A stretch of 12,925 nt of DNA from DATLMR01 sp035634255 (GTDB lineage Bacteria; Acidobacteriota; Blastocatellia; UBA7656), in assembly GCA_035634255.1 (NCBI GenBank), contig DASQDI010000154.1, forward strand, positions 1-12,925, written 5' to 3'. Below are positions 6,070-12,925 of this stretch, one piece after another. Each line of letters opens with the position of its first letter. Positions within the stretch are counted from its first letter, which is position 1. The translations under genes and the position numbers were made by a program. The notes below the pieces were generated by a model. The model saw nothing but the letters and a program-made list of their open reading frames with translations. It was not told the origin of the DNA and made no database searches.

Positions 6070-7488
6070 TTAGATATCGAAATACATCGAGAACTCGACC
6101 GGGTGCGGGCGCATGCGAACGGGGTTTATCTCGTTCTTGCGCTTGTAGTCGATCCACCGCTCGATCAGCCCTTCGCTGAACACGTCGTTGTGCAGGAGGA
6201 AGGCGTGGTCCTCTTCGAGCGCGCGGAGCGACTCTTCGAGCGAGCCGGGCATCGAGGGGACGTTCTTCAACTGCTCGGGCGAAAGGTCGTAGATGTCTTT
6301 GTCGAGCGGGTCGCCGGGGTCGATCCGGTTCTGAATCCCATCGAGCCCCGCCATCAGCATCGCCGCGAATGCCACGTAAGGGTTGCAGGACGGGTCGGGC
6401 GGGCGGAATTCGAGCCGCTTGGCTTTCGGGCTCTGCGAGTACATCGGGATGCGCACGGCGGCCGAGCGGTTCCGGCTCGAATAGGCCAGGTTGACCGGCG
6501 CTTCGAACCCCGGCACGAGGCGCTTGTAGCTGTTCGTCGTCGGGGCGGCGAAGGCGGCGATGGCCCGCGCGTGCCGGAGCAGCCCCCCGATGTAATGGAG
6601 CGCCATCTCCGAAAGCCCCGCGTACCCGTCGCCCGCGAACAGGGGCTTGCCGTCTTTCCATATCGACTGGTGGCAGTGCATGCCGTTGCCGTTGTCCCCG
6701 TAGATCGGCTTGGGCATGAAGGTCGCGGCCTTGCCCGCGCGCAGGGCCGCGTTCTTGACCGTGTACTTGAAGACCATCAGGTTGTCGGCCGTGTGCAGGA
6801 GGTTGCCGAACCTGAAGTCGATCTCGCACTGCCCGCCCGTCGCCACCTCGTGGTGGTGGCACTCGACGCTGATCCCCGCGCCCCTGAGCAGCTTCGCGAT
6901 CTCCGAGCGGAGGTCCGAGATGGAGTCGAGGGGAGGCAGGGGGACGTAGCCCTCCTTCGGGCGGATGTGGTAGCCGTGGCCGTTCGTGCCGCCGCGCTCG
7001 GAGGAAGTGTTCCAGGGGCCCTCCATCGAATCGACCGAGTAACCGGATGTATGCCCTTCGTTGTGAAAAGATACTTTATCGAATATGAAGAATTCGGCCT
7101 CCGGGCCGAAATAAACGACATCGCCGATGCCAGTGAATTTAAGGTAACTCTCCGCCCTCTGCGCCACCGCTCGGGGGTCCAGCCAGTACCCATCTCTGGT
7201 GATCGGGTCGAAGACGCTCGCGATGAGGCAGAGCGTCGCGGGCCGCATGAACGGGTCTATCCAGTAGCGGGTCGCGTCCGGGACAAGGATCATGTCCGAC
7301 TCGTTGATCGCGGCCCACCCGCGCAGGCTCGACGCATCGAACCCCACCCCGTTCTCGAAATTCTCGGGGCCGAACTCCTCGATGGGGATGGTGAGATGGT
7401 GCCACTGGCCGAGCAGGTCCGTGAATCGCACGTCCACGAATTCGGCTTTGTGCTCGGCCGCGAATTTCAATGCTTCTTCTCCGCTCAT
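6070..7488 (-). CDS. glnA: Glutamine synthetase type I
   Basis: A 472-residue cytoplasmic dodecameric enzyme making glutamine from glutamate, ammonia and ATP. Recognisable family motifs in order: latch GFDASSLRGW (49-58); metal ligands Glu130 and Glu132 in GPEAEFFIF; Glu214 and Glu222 around HHHEVATGGQCEID; His271 in NGMHCHQS; the conserved NRSAAVRIP segment (340-348); and Glu360 in RLEFRPPD. Tyr400 in DKDIYDLSPEQ matches the adenylylated tyrosine (Y397) of E. coli, placing it in the GSI-beta group and implying control by a GlnE-type adenylyltransferase encoded elsewhere. The start is fixed by a strong GAAAGGAG Shine-Dalgarno (7503-7496) 7 bp before the ATG. It is divergent from a LysR-type regulator, which may control it, and its stop is followed at once by repeat copy B. 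Confidence 0.97.
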   Translation of the reverse strand: MSGEEALKFAAEHKAEFVDVRFTDLLGQWHHLTIPIEEFGPENFENGVGFDASSLRGWAAINESDMILVPDATRYWIDPFMRPATLCLIASVFDPITRDGYWLDPRAVAQRAESYLKFTGIGDVVYFGPEAEFFIFDKVSFHNEGHTSGYSVDSMEGPWNTSSERGGTNGHGYHIRPKEGYVPLPPLDSISDLRSEIAKLLRGAGISVECHHHEVATGGQCEIDFRFGNLLHTADNLMVFKYTVKNAALRAGKAATFMPKPIYGDNGNGMHCHQSIWKDGKPLFAGDGYAGLSEMALHYIGGLLRHARAIAAFAAPTTNSYKRLVPGFEAPVNLAYSSRNRSAAVRIPMYSQSPKAKRLEFRPPDPSCNPYVAFAAMLMAGLDGIQNRIDPGDPLDKDIYDLSPEQLKNVPSMPGSLEESLRALEEDHAFLLHNDVFSEGLIERWIDYKRKNEINPVRMRPHPVEFSMYFDI

Positions 7489-7533
7489 CAGTTTGCTCCT
7501 TTCGGTCGTTGGAATTCGAACACCGAGGCCCGT

Positions 7534-7552
7534 CGCCGCGGCTCGCGCGGCG
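7534..7552 (-). promoter_or_regulatory. GC-rich hairpin in the glnA upstream region
   Basis: CGCCGCG (7534-7540) and CGCGGCG (7546-7552) are perfectly complementary around a 5-nt loop, about 45 bp before the glnA ATG. If the transcript begins further upstream, this would form a leader hairpin just ahead of the ribosome-binding site. No riboswitch class is recognised, and a GC-rich background makes such stems commoner by chance. Confidence 0.3.
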
Positions 7553-7657
7553 GCGAGGGGTGCGCTTATTCTTCATCCGGGGGATGGGTGTTAGGGCGCG
7601 GCGCGCTTTGAATGCCGGCCCCGACTTTGCCACCCGCATGTTCTACGCCCACAGTTG

Positions 7658-7672
7658 AGATTTGTAAAATCT
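7658..7672. promoter_or_regulatory. Palindromic candidate operator 1 (AGATTT-GTA-AAATCT)
   Basis: A perfect 6-bp inverted repeat around a 3-bp centre, in the short AT-rich part of the glnA/lysR divergent region. Its centre is 33 bp, about three helical turns, from the centre of a second 6-3-6 palindrome. It overlaps a weak plus-strand -35-like TTGAGA (7655-7660). Binding by the neighbouring LysR-type protein is inference. Confidence 0.42.
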
Positions 7673-7690
7673 ATTCTTTTTATGCTAGTT

Positions 7691-7705
7691 ATAAACGCTG
7701 TTTAT
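7691..7705. promoter_or_regulatory. Palindromic candidate LysR operator 2 (ATAAAC-GCT-GTTTAT)
   Basis: A perfect 6-bp inverted repeat around a 3-bp centre that fits the T-N11-A pattern known for LysR-type regulator sites. It ends 5 bp before the AGGAGG ribosome-binding site (7711-7716) of the lysR-type gene, so occupancy would be expected to block that gene's transcription (autoregulation). Confidence 0.5.
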
Positions 7706-7726
7706 CGTTCAGGAGGCTCCCGTAAA

Positions 7727-8617
7727 ATGGAATTCTGGCAGCTCGAAGTCTTCGCGGCGGTGGCCGAAGAGAAGAGTTTTTCGCGCGCGGGCCGGCGGAT
7801 GGGGCGGACGCAGCCTGCCATCAGCTCGGCCGTGAAGCTGCTGGAGGACGAGCTTGGCGAGCGACTCTTCGACCGTCTGGGCAAGAGCATCCGGCTCACG
7901 TCCGCGGGCGAACTGCTCATGGACTACGCGATGCGCCTCGTGCGCCTCAGGGACGAGGCGCGGCTCGCGATGGGCGAGCTCCGCGGCCTGAGCCGGGGGC
8001 GGTTGACTCTGGGCGCGAACGAGACGACCTGCCTCTACCTGCTGCCCGACGTGCTGGCCTCGTTCAAGCAGGCATACCCGCAGGTGCAGGTGGACATCCA
8101 GCGCGCCATCTCGCGCAACATCACCGAGAAGGTGATAGAGGGGTCGCTCGATTTCGGCATAGTCACCCTGCCCGTCCACGACCCGCGCCTCGAAGCGATA
8201 ACGATTCACGAAGACGAGATGGCCCTGATCGTCGGCCCCGGCCACGCCCTCGCCTCGCGCCGCCGGATCAACATGTCCGAGCTCGAAGGCGAGCCCTTCA
8301 TCCTTCATAACGTCGGCACGACCACGCGCGAGCTGATGGTGCGGCACTTCGGGGAGGGCGGGGTCGGCATAAAGATCACGATGGAGCTCGCTTCCATCGA
8401 GAGCATAAAGCGGTTCGTCTCGATAGGCATGGGCATCTCCATAGTCCCCCGGCTCTGCATAGAAAAAGAGATCGCGGAAGGGAGCCTGAAGGCCATAGAC
8501 ATCAGGAGCGCGCGTTTCCGGCGGCAGCTCGGGCTCGTCTACCACAGGGAGAGGTACCTGTCGCAGGCCGCGAGAGCCTTCCTCTCTCTGATCACGGACT
8601 CCCGGCAGCCGCATTGA
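7727..8617 (+). CDS. LysR-type transcriptional regulator
   Basis: A 296-residue regulator in the usual LTTR length range. An N-terminal winged helix-turn-helix covers about 1-60 (MEFWQLEVFAAVAEEKSFSR, then RMGRTQPAISSAVKLLEDELG with the recognition helix, then LFDR and RLTSAGE). A linker helix follows (about 62-88), and the effector-binding domain runs from GRLTLGANET (91) to the end, with LLPDVL, FGIVTLP and the GMGISIVP segment. The start at 7727 is preferred over a longer frame because LTTRs begin almost exactly at this MEF.QL segment and AGGAGG lies 10 bp upstream. The effector is unknown; overall look is near the CysL/CbbR-like branch (judged by eye). It is divergent from glnA with paired palindromes between them, so glnA and itself are the obvious candidate targets. 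The oxygenase gene begins 46 bp downstream. Confidence 0.93.
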   Translation: MEFWQLEVFAAVAEEKSFSRAGRRMGRTQPAISSAVKLLEDELGERLFDRLGKSIRLTSAGELLMDYAMRLVRLRDEARLAMGELRGLSRGRLTLGANETTCLYLLPDVLASFKQAYPQVQVDIQRAISRNITEKVIEGSLDFGIVTLPVHDPRLEAITIHEDEMALIVGPGHALASRRRINMSELEGEPFILHNVGTTTRELMVRHFGEGGVGIKITMELASIESIKRFVSIGMGISIVPRLCIEKEIAEGSLKAIDIRSARFRRQLGLVYHRERYLSQAARAFLSLITDSRQPH

Positions 8618-8663
8618 GAGCGAAGGCCGCCGAGGCGAGCGCCCCTGATAAAAACGCAAGCAT

Positions 8664-9434
8664 ATGTTCTCCATCGACCCTGAAAAACTGAATGAAGTCG
8701 CCCTGCGGCACCGGGACCGGTACCGCGAGGCCGCGCCCTTCCCTCACGTCGTGCTCGACGGCCTCTTCCCCGAAGAGATGCTGAGGTCGGTCATCGACGA
8801 GTTCCCCCGGCCCGGCGAAATCGACTGGGTGAGCTTCAGGAATCGCGAAGAGAGGAAGCTGGCCTCGCGCGACGAGTCGCAGATGGGCGAGGCGACGCGC
8901 ATGGCCCTTTATCAGCTCAACTCGTCCGCCTTCGTGACCTTCCTCGAAACCCTGACCGGCATCGACGGCCTCATCCCCGACCCGCACTTCTGGGGCGGGG
9001 GCCTCCACCAGATCGAGAGGGGCGGGTACCTCAAGGTTCACGCGGACTTCAACCGGCACGAAAGGCTGCGGCTGGACCGCAGGCTGAACCTGCTGCTCTA
9101 CCTCAACGAGGGCTGGAAGGAGGAATACGGGGGCCACCTCGAACTCTGGGACCGCGAGATGAAGAAGTGCGAGAAGAGGGTGCTCCCGGTCTTCAACCGG
9201 TGCGTGGTCTTCAGCACGACCGATTATTCTTTTCACGGCCACCCCGACCCCGTGACCTGCCCCGAGGGCCGGACGAGAAAATCGCTCGCGCTCTACTACT
9301 ACAGCAACGGCCGCCCCCCGGAAGAGCTGTCGGGCGAGCACGGCACCCTCTTCAAACAGCGCCCGAACGAGCGGCCCGCGAACAGGATCAGGTCGGCCCT
9401 GAAGAATCTCGCGAGCTTTCGCCGGAGAGCGTGA
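8664..9434 (+). CDS. 2OG-Fe(II) oxygenase, prolyl-4-hydroxylase-like
   Basis: A 256-residue protein of the non-haem iron, 2-oxoglutarate-dependent dioxygenase superfamily. The core double-stranded beta-helix shows the iron ligands His126 and Asp128 in YLKVHADFNRH, a distal His at 191 in YSFHGHPDPV, and a probable 2-oxoglutarate-binding Arg205 in RTRKSLALYYYS. The intervening LNLLLYLNEGW and YGGHLELWD segments are typical of prolyl-hydroxylase-like members. The N-terminal ~105 residues are the helical/strand lead-in. There is no signal peptide, so it is cytoplasmic. Substrate cannot be read from the sequence: proline in a protein, a free amino acid or a surface-sugar intermediate are all possible. 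The tail is basic (NRIRSALKNLASFRRRA). No strong Shine-Dalgarno precedes the ATG. It may be cotranscribed with the upstream regulator. Confidence 0.85.
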   Translation: MFSIDPEKLNEVALRHRDRYREAAPFPHVVLDGLFPEEMLRSVIDEFPRPGEIDWVSFRNREERKLASRDESQMGEATRMALYQLNSSAFVTFLETLTGIDGLIPDPHFWGGGLHQIERGGYLKVHADFNRHERLRLDRRLNLLLYLNEGWKEEYGGHLELWDREMKKCEKRVLPVFNRCVVFSTTDYSFHGHPDPVTCPEGRTRKSLALYYYSNGRPPEELSGEHGTLFKQRPNERPANRIRSALKNLASFRRRA

Positions 9435-9515
9435 TCCTGTTAAGATGGACCGGCGAGCGCGCGGGAATGGTCACGGGTCACGCCCTCCGGTCAGGTTGCA
9501 TGTTAAGGAAGTTTA

Positions 9516-11009
9516 ATGAGCCTCAACCTCAAAGTAATCTTCGGGATGAAACTCAGGCAGTACCGCGAGCAGGCGGGGCTTTCTCTAACGGACTTCGCGG
9601 CGCAGACGGGGCTCTCGAACTCCTACCTGACGGAGATCGAGCACGGGAAGAAGTACCCGAAGGCGGAGAAGATCGCGCGGCTGGCCGCGGCGCTCGGCAG
9701 GAACTACGACGACCTCGTGTCGATCAAGCTCGACGAAGAGCTGAGCCCCCTGGCCGGCTTCCTCTCGTCCCCCCTGCTCCACGACTTCCCGTACCACCTG
9801 TTCGGCATAAGCCCCGCGCAGGTGGTCGAGCTGATGACGAGGCAGCCGGCCGAGGCGAGCGCGCTCGTGAACGCCTTCCTCGGCATCGCCGAGCAGTACA
9901 ACATCGGGGTCGAGCACATCTTCCGCTCCGCGCTCCGCTCCCACCAGGAGCTGAACGACAACTACTTCCGGGAGATCGAGGAGGCGGTCGATGCGTTCGT
10001 GCGCGACGCGGGGCTCGCGTCGGACCCGACGCCCGGCTACTCGGACATCCGCGCGATAATCGAAGGCCGGTTCGGCTACCTGCTGGACGACGAGAAGCTG
10101 AGCGAGCGCCCGCGCCTTCAGCACCTCCGCTCCGTGCTGGTCGCGAAGAAGAAGCAGGCCCCGCGGCTCCTGATCAACCCTCTGCTGTCGGAGCTTCAGA
10201 GGAAATTCATACTCGCCCGCGAGATCGGCTACCAGGTGCTCGACCTCAAGGAGCGCGCCCTGACCTCCGCGCCCGAGCGCGTCGATTCGTTCGAGCAGGT
10301 GCTCAACGATTTCAAAGCCTCTTACTTCGCCGGGGCCCTGCTGATCAACCGCGAGCGCGTGCTCTCGGACATGAGGGAGTTCTTCGCGCTCGACTCCTGG
10401 CGGCCGGAATTATTCCGAAGCTTCCTCGGCCGCTACGAGGTCACGCCCGAGATATTCATGTACCGCCTGACGGAATTGCTGCCGAGGTATTTCGGCTTCA
10501 AGATGCACTTCCTCCGCTTCAACCACGAGAACGGAAACTACCGGTTGGTCAAACACCTCAACATGTCTCAGATCCTGATCCCCGGAGGCACGGGGGTCAA
10601 CGAGCACTACTGCCGCCGGTGGATCGCCATACGCATACTCCACGACCTTGAGCGCGGGCGACTGCGCGGCGCGTCGAACGGCGACCGCGACGAGCAGCCC
10701 GTCGTCGACGCGCAGCTCTCGCGCTACGTCGACGGGGACGGGCGATTCCTGTGCATAGCGATGGCGCGCCCCCTGGCGCTCAACCGCTCGGCCACCTCTT
10801 CCGTCTCGCTCGGCTTCCGGGTGGATGAGAATTTCGAGCGCACGGTCCGCTTCTCGAACGACCCGGCCATCACCCGGTGCGACATCGACGGCACCTGCGA
10901 GCGGTGCCGCCTGACTCCCGAGGAGTGCTCGGACCGGGTCGCGCCGCCTTACCTGCTTGAGCTTCAGCACGCGCGCCGCAGCGTCGAGCAGGAGCTGAGT
11001 TCTCTTTGA
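9516..11009 (+). CDS. XRE/ScfR-like transcriptional regulator with degenerate IrrE-type domain
   Basis: A 497-residue regulator. Residues 12-66 form an XRE helix-turn-helix (LRQYREQAGLSLTDFAAQTG, then LSNSYLTEIEHGKK). A helical middle follows, then a segment like the ImmA/IrrE peptidase domain (about 200-280) with FILAREIGYQVL and FKASYFAGALLI. The zinc-binding HExxH is replaced by REIGY (235-239), so peptidase activity is not expected. The C-terminal part (about 300-480) resembles the short-chain fatty acyl regulator region of RamB/ScfR proteins and carries Cys455, Cys461, Cys464 and Cys471 (C-x5-C-x2-C-x6-C), possibly metal-binding or redox-sensitive. Known relatives control glyoxylate, propionate or acyl-CoA metabolism, but no such gene is adjacent, so targets are unknown. 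Start choice is supported by AAGGAAG (9505-9511) just before the ATG. Confidence 0.83.
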   Translation: MSLNLKVIFGMKLRQYREQAGLSLTDFAAQTGLSNSYLTEIEHGKKYPKAEKIARLAAALGRNYDDLVSIKLDEELSPLAGFLSSPLLHDFPYHLFGISPAQVVELMTRQPAEASALVNAFLGIAEQYNIGVEHIFRSALRSHQELNDNYFREIEEAVDAFVRDAGLASDPTPGYSDIRAIIEGRFGYLLDDEKLSERPRLQHLRSVLVAKKKQAPRLLINPLLSELQRKFILAREIGYQVLDLKERALTSAPERVDSFEQVLNDFKASYFAGALLINRERVLSDMREFFALDSWRPELFRSFLGRYEVTPEIFMYRLTELLPRYFGFKMHFLRFNHENGNYRLVKHLNMSQILIPGGTGVNEHYCRRWIAIRILHDLERGRLRGASNGDRDEQPVVDAQLSRYVDGDGRFLCIAMARPLALNRSATSSVSLGFRVDENFERTVRFSNDPAITRCDIDGTCERCRLTPEECSDRVAPPYLLELQHARRSVEQELSSL

Positions 11010-11065
11010 GTCCGCGCGCCCGAAGATTTCTTTTCGTCTCGCAGGCTTACAGCCGAACGATACTC

Positions 11066-11094
11066 TTGAAACGCCCCCGACTTTAAGGTATAAG
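11066..11094 (+). promoter_or_regulatory. Sigma-70-like promoter of the S8 protease gene
   Basis: TTGAAA (11066-11071) and TATAAG (11089-11094) are separated by exactly 17 bp, close to the housekeeping consensus in both boxes. A start near 11101 would leave a leader of about 45 nt before the ATG at 11146 and would make the in-frame TTG at 11101 unlikely as the translation start. Confidence 0.65.
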
Positions 11095-11145
11095 CAGAGC
11101 TTGTCAATCTCAAGAATTTACCGGGAGACCTACGTCACGACACCT

Positions 11146-12909
11146 ATGCAAAAGATTCGGATAGCGCTCCTGCCTCTCTTACTCGCCCTGGCGGTCGTCG
11201 CTCCCCAACCGCGAATCTCGCAAGCCGGAGCCCCGAGGGAAAAGGACTCCGGGGCGGCCGGCGAAATCGTCGTGAAGCTCAAAGAGGGCGCGCGCGGCTC
11301 GACACTGTCCGGGCCGCAGGCCCCCGGCGGGCGCGAGCCGATGCTGGCGCTGGCCCGGGAGGTGGGCGAGCGCGCCGCACGCAGGCCCGCGCGCTCCGCC
11401 GAGCCGCTCGTCGCGGGGGCGGCGGACCCGAAGCTCGCGGAGATAATTTCGCGGCGCGGGCTCGACCGCGTATTCGTGCTCAGGTTCGGCGCGGATTCGG
11501 ATGTCGATTCGATCATCGCCGGACTGAAGGCCGACCCGGAGGTCGAATACGCCGAGCCCAATTACAAGGTGATACCTGGCTCCGTGACCCCCAACGACCC
11601 CGAGTTCGAGTTTCAATGGGGGCTCAAGAATCTGGGCGTCGGTGTGGCCGGGTTCGACTCGACGAGGAACGCGGACATCAAGGCCACGGAAGCATGGGAG
11701 ATAACGACCGGGAGCCCCGGCGTGATCGTGGCCGTCACCGACACGGGGATAGATCGCACGCACCCGGACCTCGCCGCCAACATCTACACCAACGCGGGGG
11801 AGGTGCCGGACAACGGCATAGATGACGACCGCAACGGGTACGTCGACGACGTGCATGGGTTCAACCTCGCCCTCGACAACGGCGACACGCGGGACGTGCT
11901 CGGCCACGGCACTCAGATGGCCGGGCTCATCGCGGCGGAGATGAACAACAGCACGGGCATCACGGGCGTCGCGCAGTGCAAGGTGCTGCCGGTCGTCTTC
12001 TTCGAAAGGATCGGCCCGTTCCGCGAGGAGGTGGAAGCGACCGTGGTGGACGCCTCCCGCGCCCTGATCTATTCGATAGCCGCGGGCGCGTCCATAATCA
12101 ACGCTAGCTGGAGGACCCTGCTGCCGGTCGACGAGGTGACTCAGGCGGAAGCCAACATGCTCCGCGACGCGGTGGCGGCCACGAGCGACGCGGGCGTGCT
12201 GCTGGTATGCATATCCGGGAACGAAGGCTACGACAACGATTTCAGCAAGGTCTATCCGGGCGAGTACCAGATGTCCAACCAGATCGTGGTCGGGGCGTCG
12301 GATTACAACGACCGGATCATCAGGGGCTTCCCGTTCGACTTCGTCTCTGGCGTCGGCCAGAGGACCGTTCACCTGACGGCCCCCGGCGCGAACGCGCTCA
12401 CGACCGTCGCGCGCGGAGACTGCCTGAACTGCACGGAGTCCGAAGACCCCGACGACTGGTACGCGCAGGTCGGAGGCACCTCGGCCTCGGCCGCCTTCGT
12501 CTCGGGGGTCGCGGCCCTGATCAAATCGAAGTACCCGAACGACAGCGCGATCATCATCCGGCGGCGCATACTCGAAAGCGTGGACGTGAAAGAGCAGCTC
12601 GGGCTTTACGTCTCGACCAGCGGGCGGCTCAACGCCGTGGCCGCTCTGAACATCGAGATCACGGTCTCCTCGCCCCTCTTCACGCGGTTCCAGTACAAGC
12701 CGGGGGGCGGAAAGCTCTTCGTCTTCGGGGAGGGCCTGCAGCCCGGCTTCATAGTCCTCGTCGGCGGCAAGGGCTACGCGCCCAAGCTGAAGGGCGACAA
12801 GTGGCTCGTCAAGGTCCCGCAGTCCGAGCTCCCGCCCGGCACCCCGGTTGAGATCAGGCTGAGAAATCCTGACGGAGGGGTCAGCCAGGCCCTCACCATC
12901 ACACGGTAA
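11146..12909 (+). CDS. Secreted subtilisin-like serine protease (peptidase family S8) with propeptide and C-terminal IPT-like domain
   Basis: A 587-residue pre-pro-protease from the chosen ATG. A signal peptide (MQKIRIALLPLLLALAVV, cleavage near residue 27) is followed by an I9-like propeptide (about 40-143), starting at GEIVVKLKEG and ending at DPEVEYAEPNYKV. The catalytic domain (about 150-505) has Asp199 in VTDTGID, His254 in GHGTQMAG, oxyanion Asn359 in ISGNEG and Ser446 in GGTSASAAFVSG, so the triad is complete. The usual proline of GTSxAAP is absent. A DNGIDDDRNGYVDD segment (222-235) is probably calcium-binding. The last ~75 residues look like an IPT/TIG-type beta domain (LFVFGEGLQPGFIVLVGG to VEIRLRNPDGG), which may bind a surface or substrate. 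Extracellular action is expected. The gene has its own promoter and no partner gene in view. Confidence 0.92.
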   Translation: MQKIRIALLPLLLALAVVAPQPRISQAGAPREKDSGAAGEIVVKLKEGARGSTLSGPQAPGGREPMLALAREVGERAARRPARSAEPLVAGAADPKLAEIISRRGLDRVFVLRFGADSDVDSIIAGLKADPEVEYAEPNYKVIPGSVTPNDPEFEFQWGLKNLGVGVAGFDSTRNADIKATEAWEITTGSPGVIVAVTDTGIDRTHPDLAANIYTNAGEVPDNGIDDDRNGYVDDVHGFNLALDNGDTRDVLGHGTQMAGLIAAEMNNSTGITGVAQCKVLPVVFFERIGPFREEVEATVVDASRALIYSIAAGASIINASWRTLLPVDEVTQAEANMLRDAVAATSDAGVLLVCISGNEGYDNDFSKVYPGEYQMSNQIVVGASDYNDRIIRGFPFDFVSGVGQRTVHLTAPGANALTTVARGDCLNCTESEDPDDWYAQVGGTSASAAFVSGVAALIKSKYPNDSAIIIRRRILESVDVKEQLGLYVSTSGRLNAVAALNIEITVSSPLFTRFQYKPGGGKLFVFGEGLQPGFIVLVGGKGYAPKLKGDKWLVKVPQSELPPGTPVEIRLRNPDGGVSQALTITR

Positions 12910-12925
12910 GAGAGAACCTTTGCCC

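Noticed and set aside
6103..7611. Long open frame on the plus strand opposite glnA
   Set aside because: It is the antisense shadow of glnA: very Arg/Val-rich, with no recognisable domain. Similar long frames opposite or overlapping the nrdD, ScfR-like and S8 genes (for example 9167-10651, 11179-12372) are rejected for the same reason.
7489..7726. Sigma-54 promoter for glnA
   Set aside because: I looked for a TGGCAC-N5-TTGC type site on the minus strand; only a partial TGGCA without the downstream half is present.
8618..8663. Terminator between the LysR-type gene and the oxygenase gene
   Set aside because: Only short GC-rich stems without a T-tract are present, so cotranscription cannot be excluded.
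9445..9516. Possible 23-codon upstream frame ending in TAATG overlap with the ScfR-like gene
   Set aside because: The stop/start overlap is suggestive of coupling, but there is no ribosome-binding site before its ATG and the Arg-rich peptide looks random; chance is more likely.
11010..11065. Terminator after the ScfR-like gene
   Set aside because: The T-rich segment is not preceded by a convincing stem; GGCT/AGCC nearby is only 4 bp.

Overview
The window is high-GC, gene-dense bacterial chromosome with ten protein genes, no RNA genes and no recognisable insertion sequence or CRISPR array. Frequent AGG arginine and ATA isoleucine codons in GC-rich genes, and the mix of gene families (deoxyhypusine-synthase-like protein, secreted NTF2-like and glycine-zipper proteins, ScfR-type regulator, S8 protease), fit an Acidobacteriota genome, perhaps Blastocatellia-like. 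That placement is inference; no marker gene is present.

Left part (1-5850). A deoxyhypusine-synthase-family gene cut by the window edge is followed after 14 bp by a secreted NTF2-like protein. Convergent to these lies a minus-strand DUF2227 membrane protein. A structured repeat element (copy A) fills the gap between it and the upstream minus-strand gene, nrdD (class III ribonucleotide reductase family, with an ATP cone). purN is divergent from nrdD and ends in a structured intergenic stretch that holds a perfect 13-bp inverted repeat and a rho-independent terminator. A secreted glycine-zipper protein reads toward it from the minus strand.

Middle (5850-7730). Repeat copy B, in inverted orientation, lies directly behind the glnA stop codon. 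glnA (type I glutamine synthetase with an adenylylation-site tyrosine) is divergent from a LysR-type regulator. Their shared intergenic region carries two 6-3-6 palindromes 33 bp apart, a layout expected of LysR-type operators.

Right part (7727-12925). Four plus-strand genes follow: the LysR regulator, a 2OG-Fe(II) oxygenase, an XRE/ScfR-like regulator with a degenerate IrrE-type motif, and a secreted subtilisin-like protease behind a near-consensus sigma-70 promoter.

Functionally this is mostly housekeeping nucleotide and nitrogen metabolism (purN, nrdD, glnA) with local regulators and exported proteins. The most unusual items are the two-copy element, whose heptamer-periodic arms are self-complementary and flank a conserved double-hairpin core; the NrdD homologue, in which I cannot find the usual radical cysteine; and the glnA/lysR operator layout. 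I found no multigene defence or mobile system.
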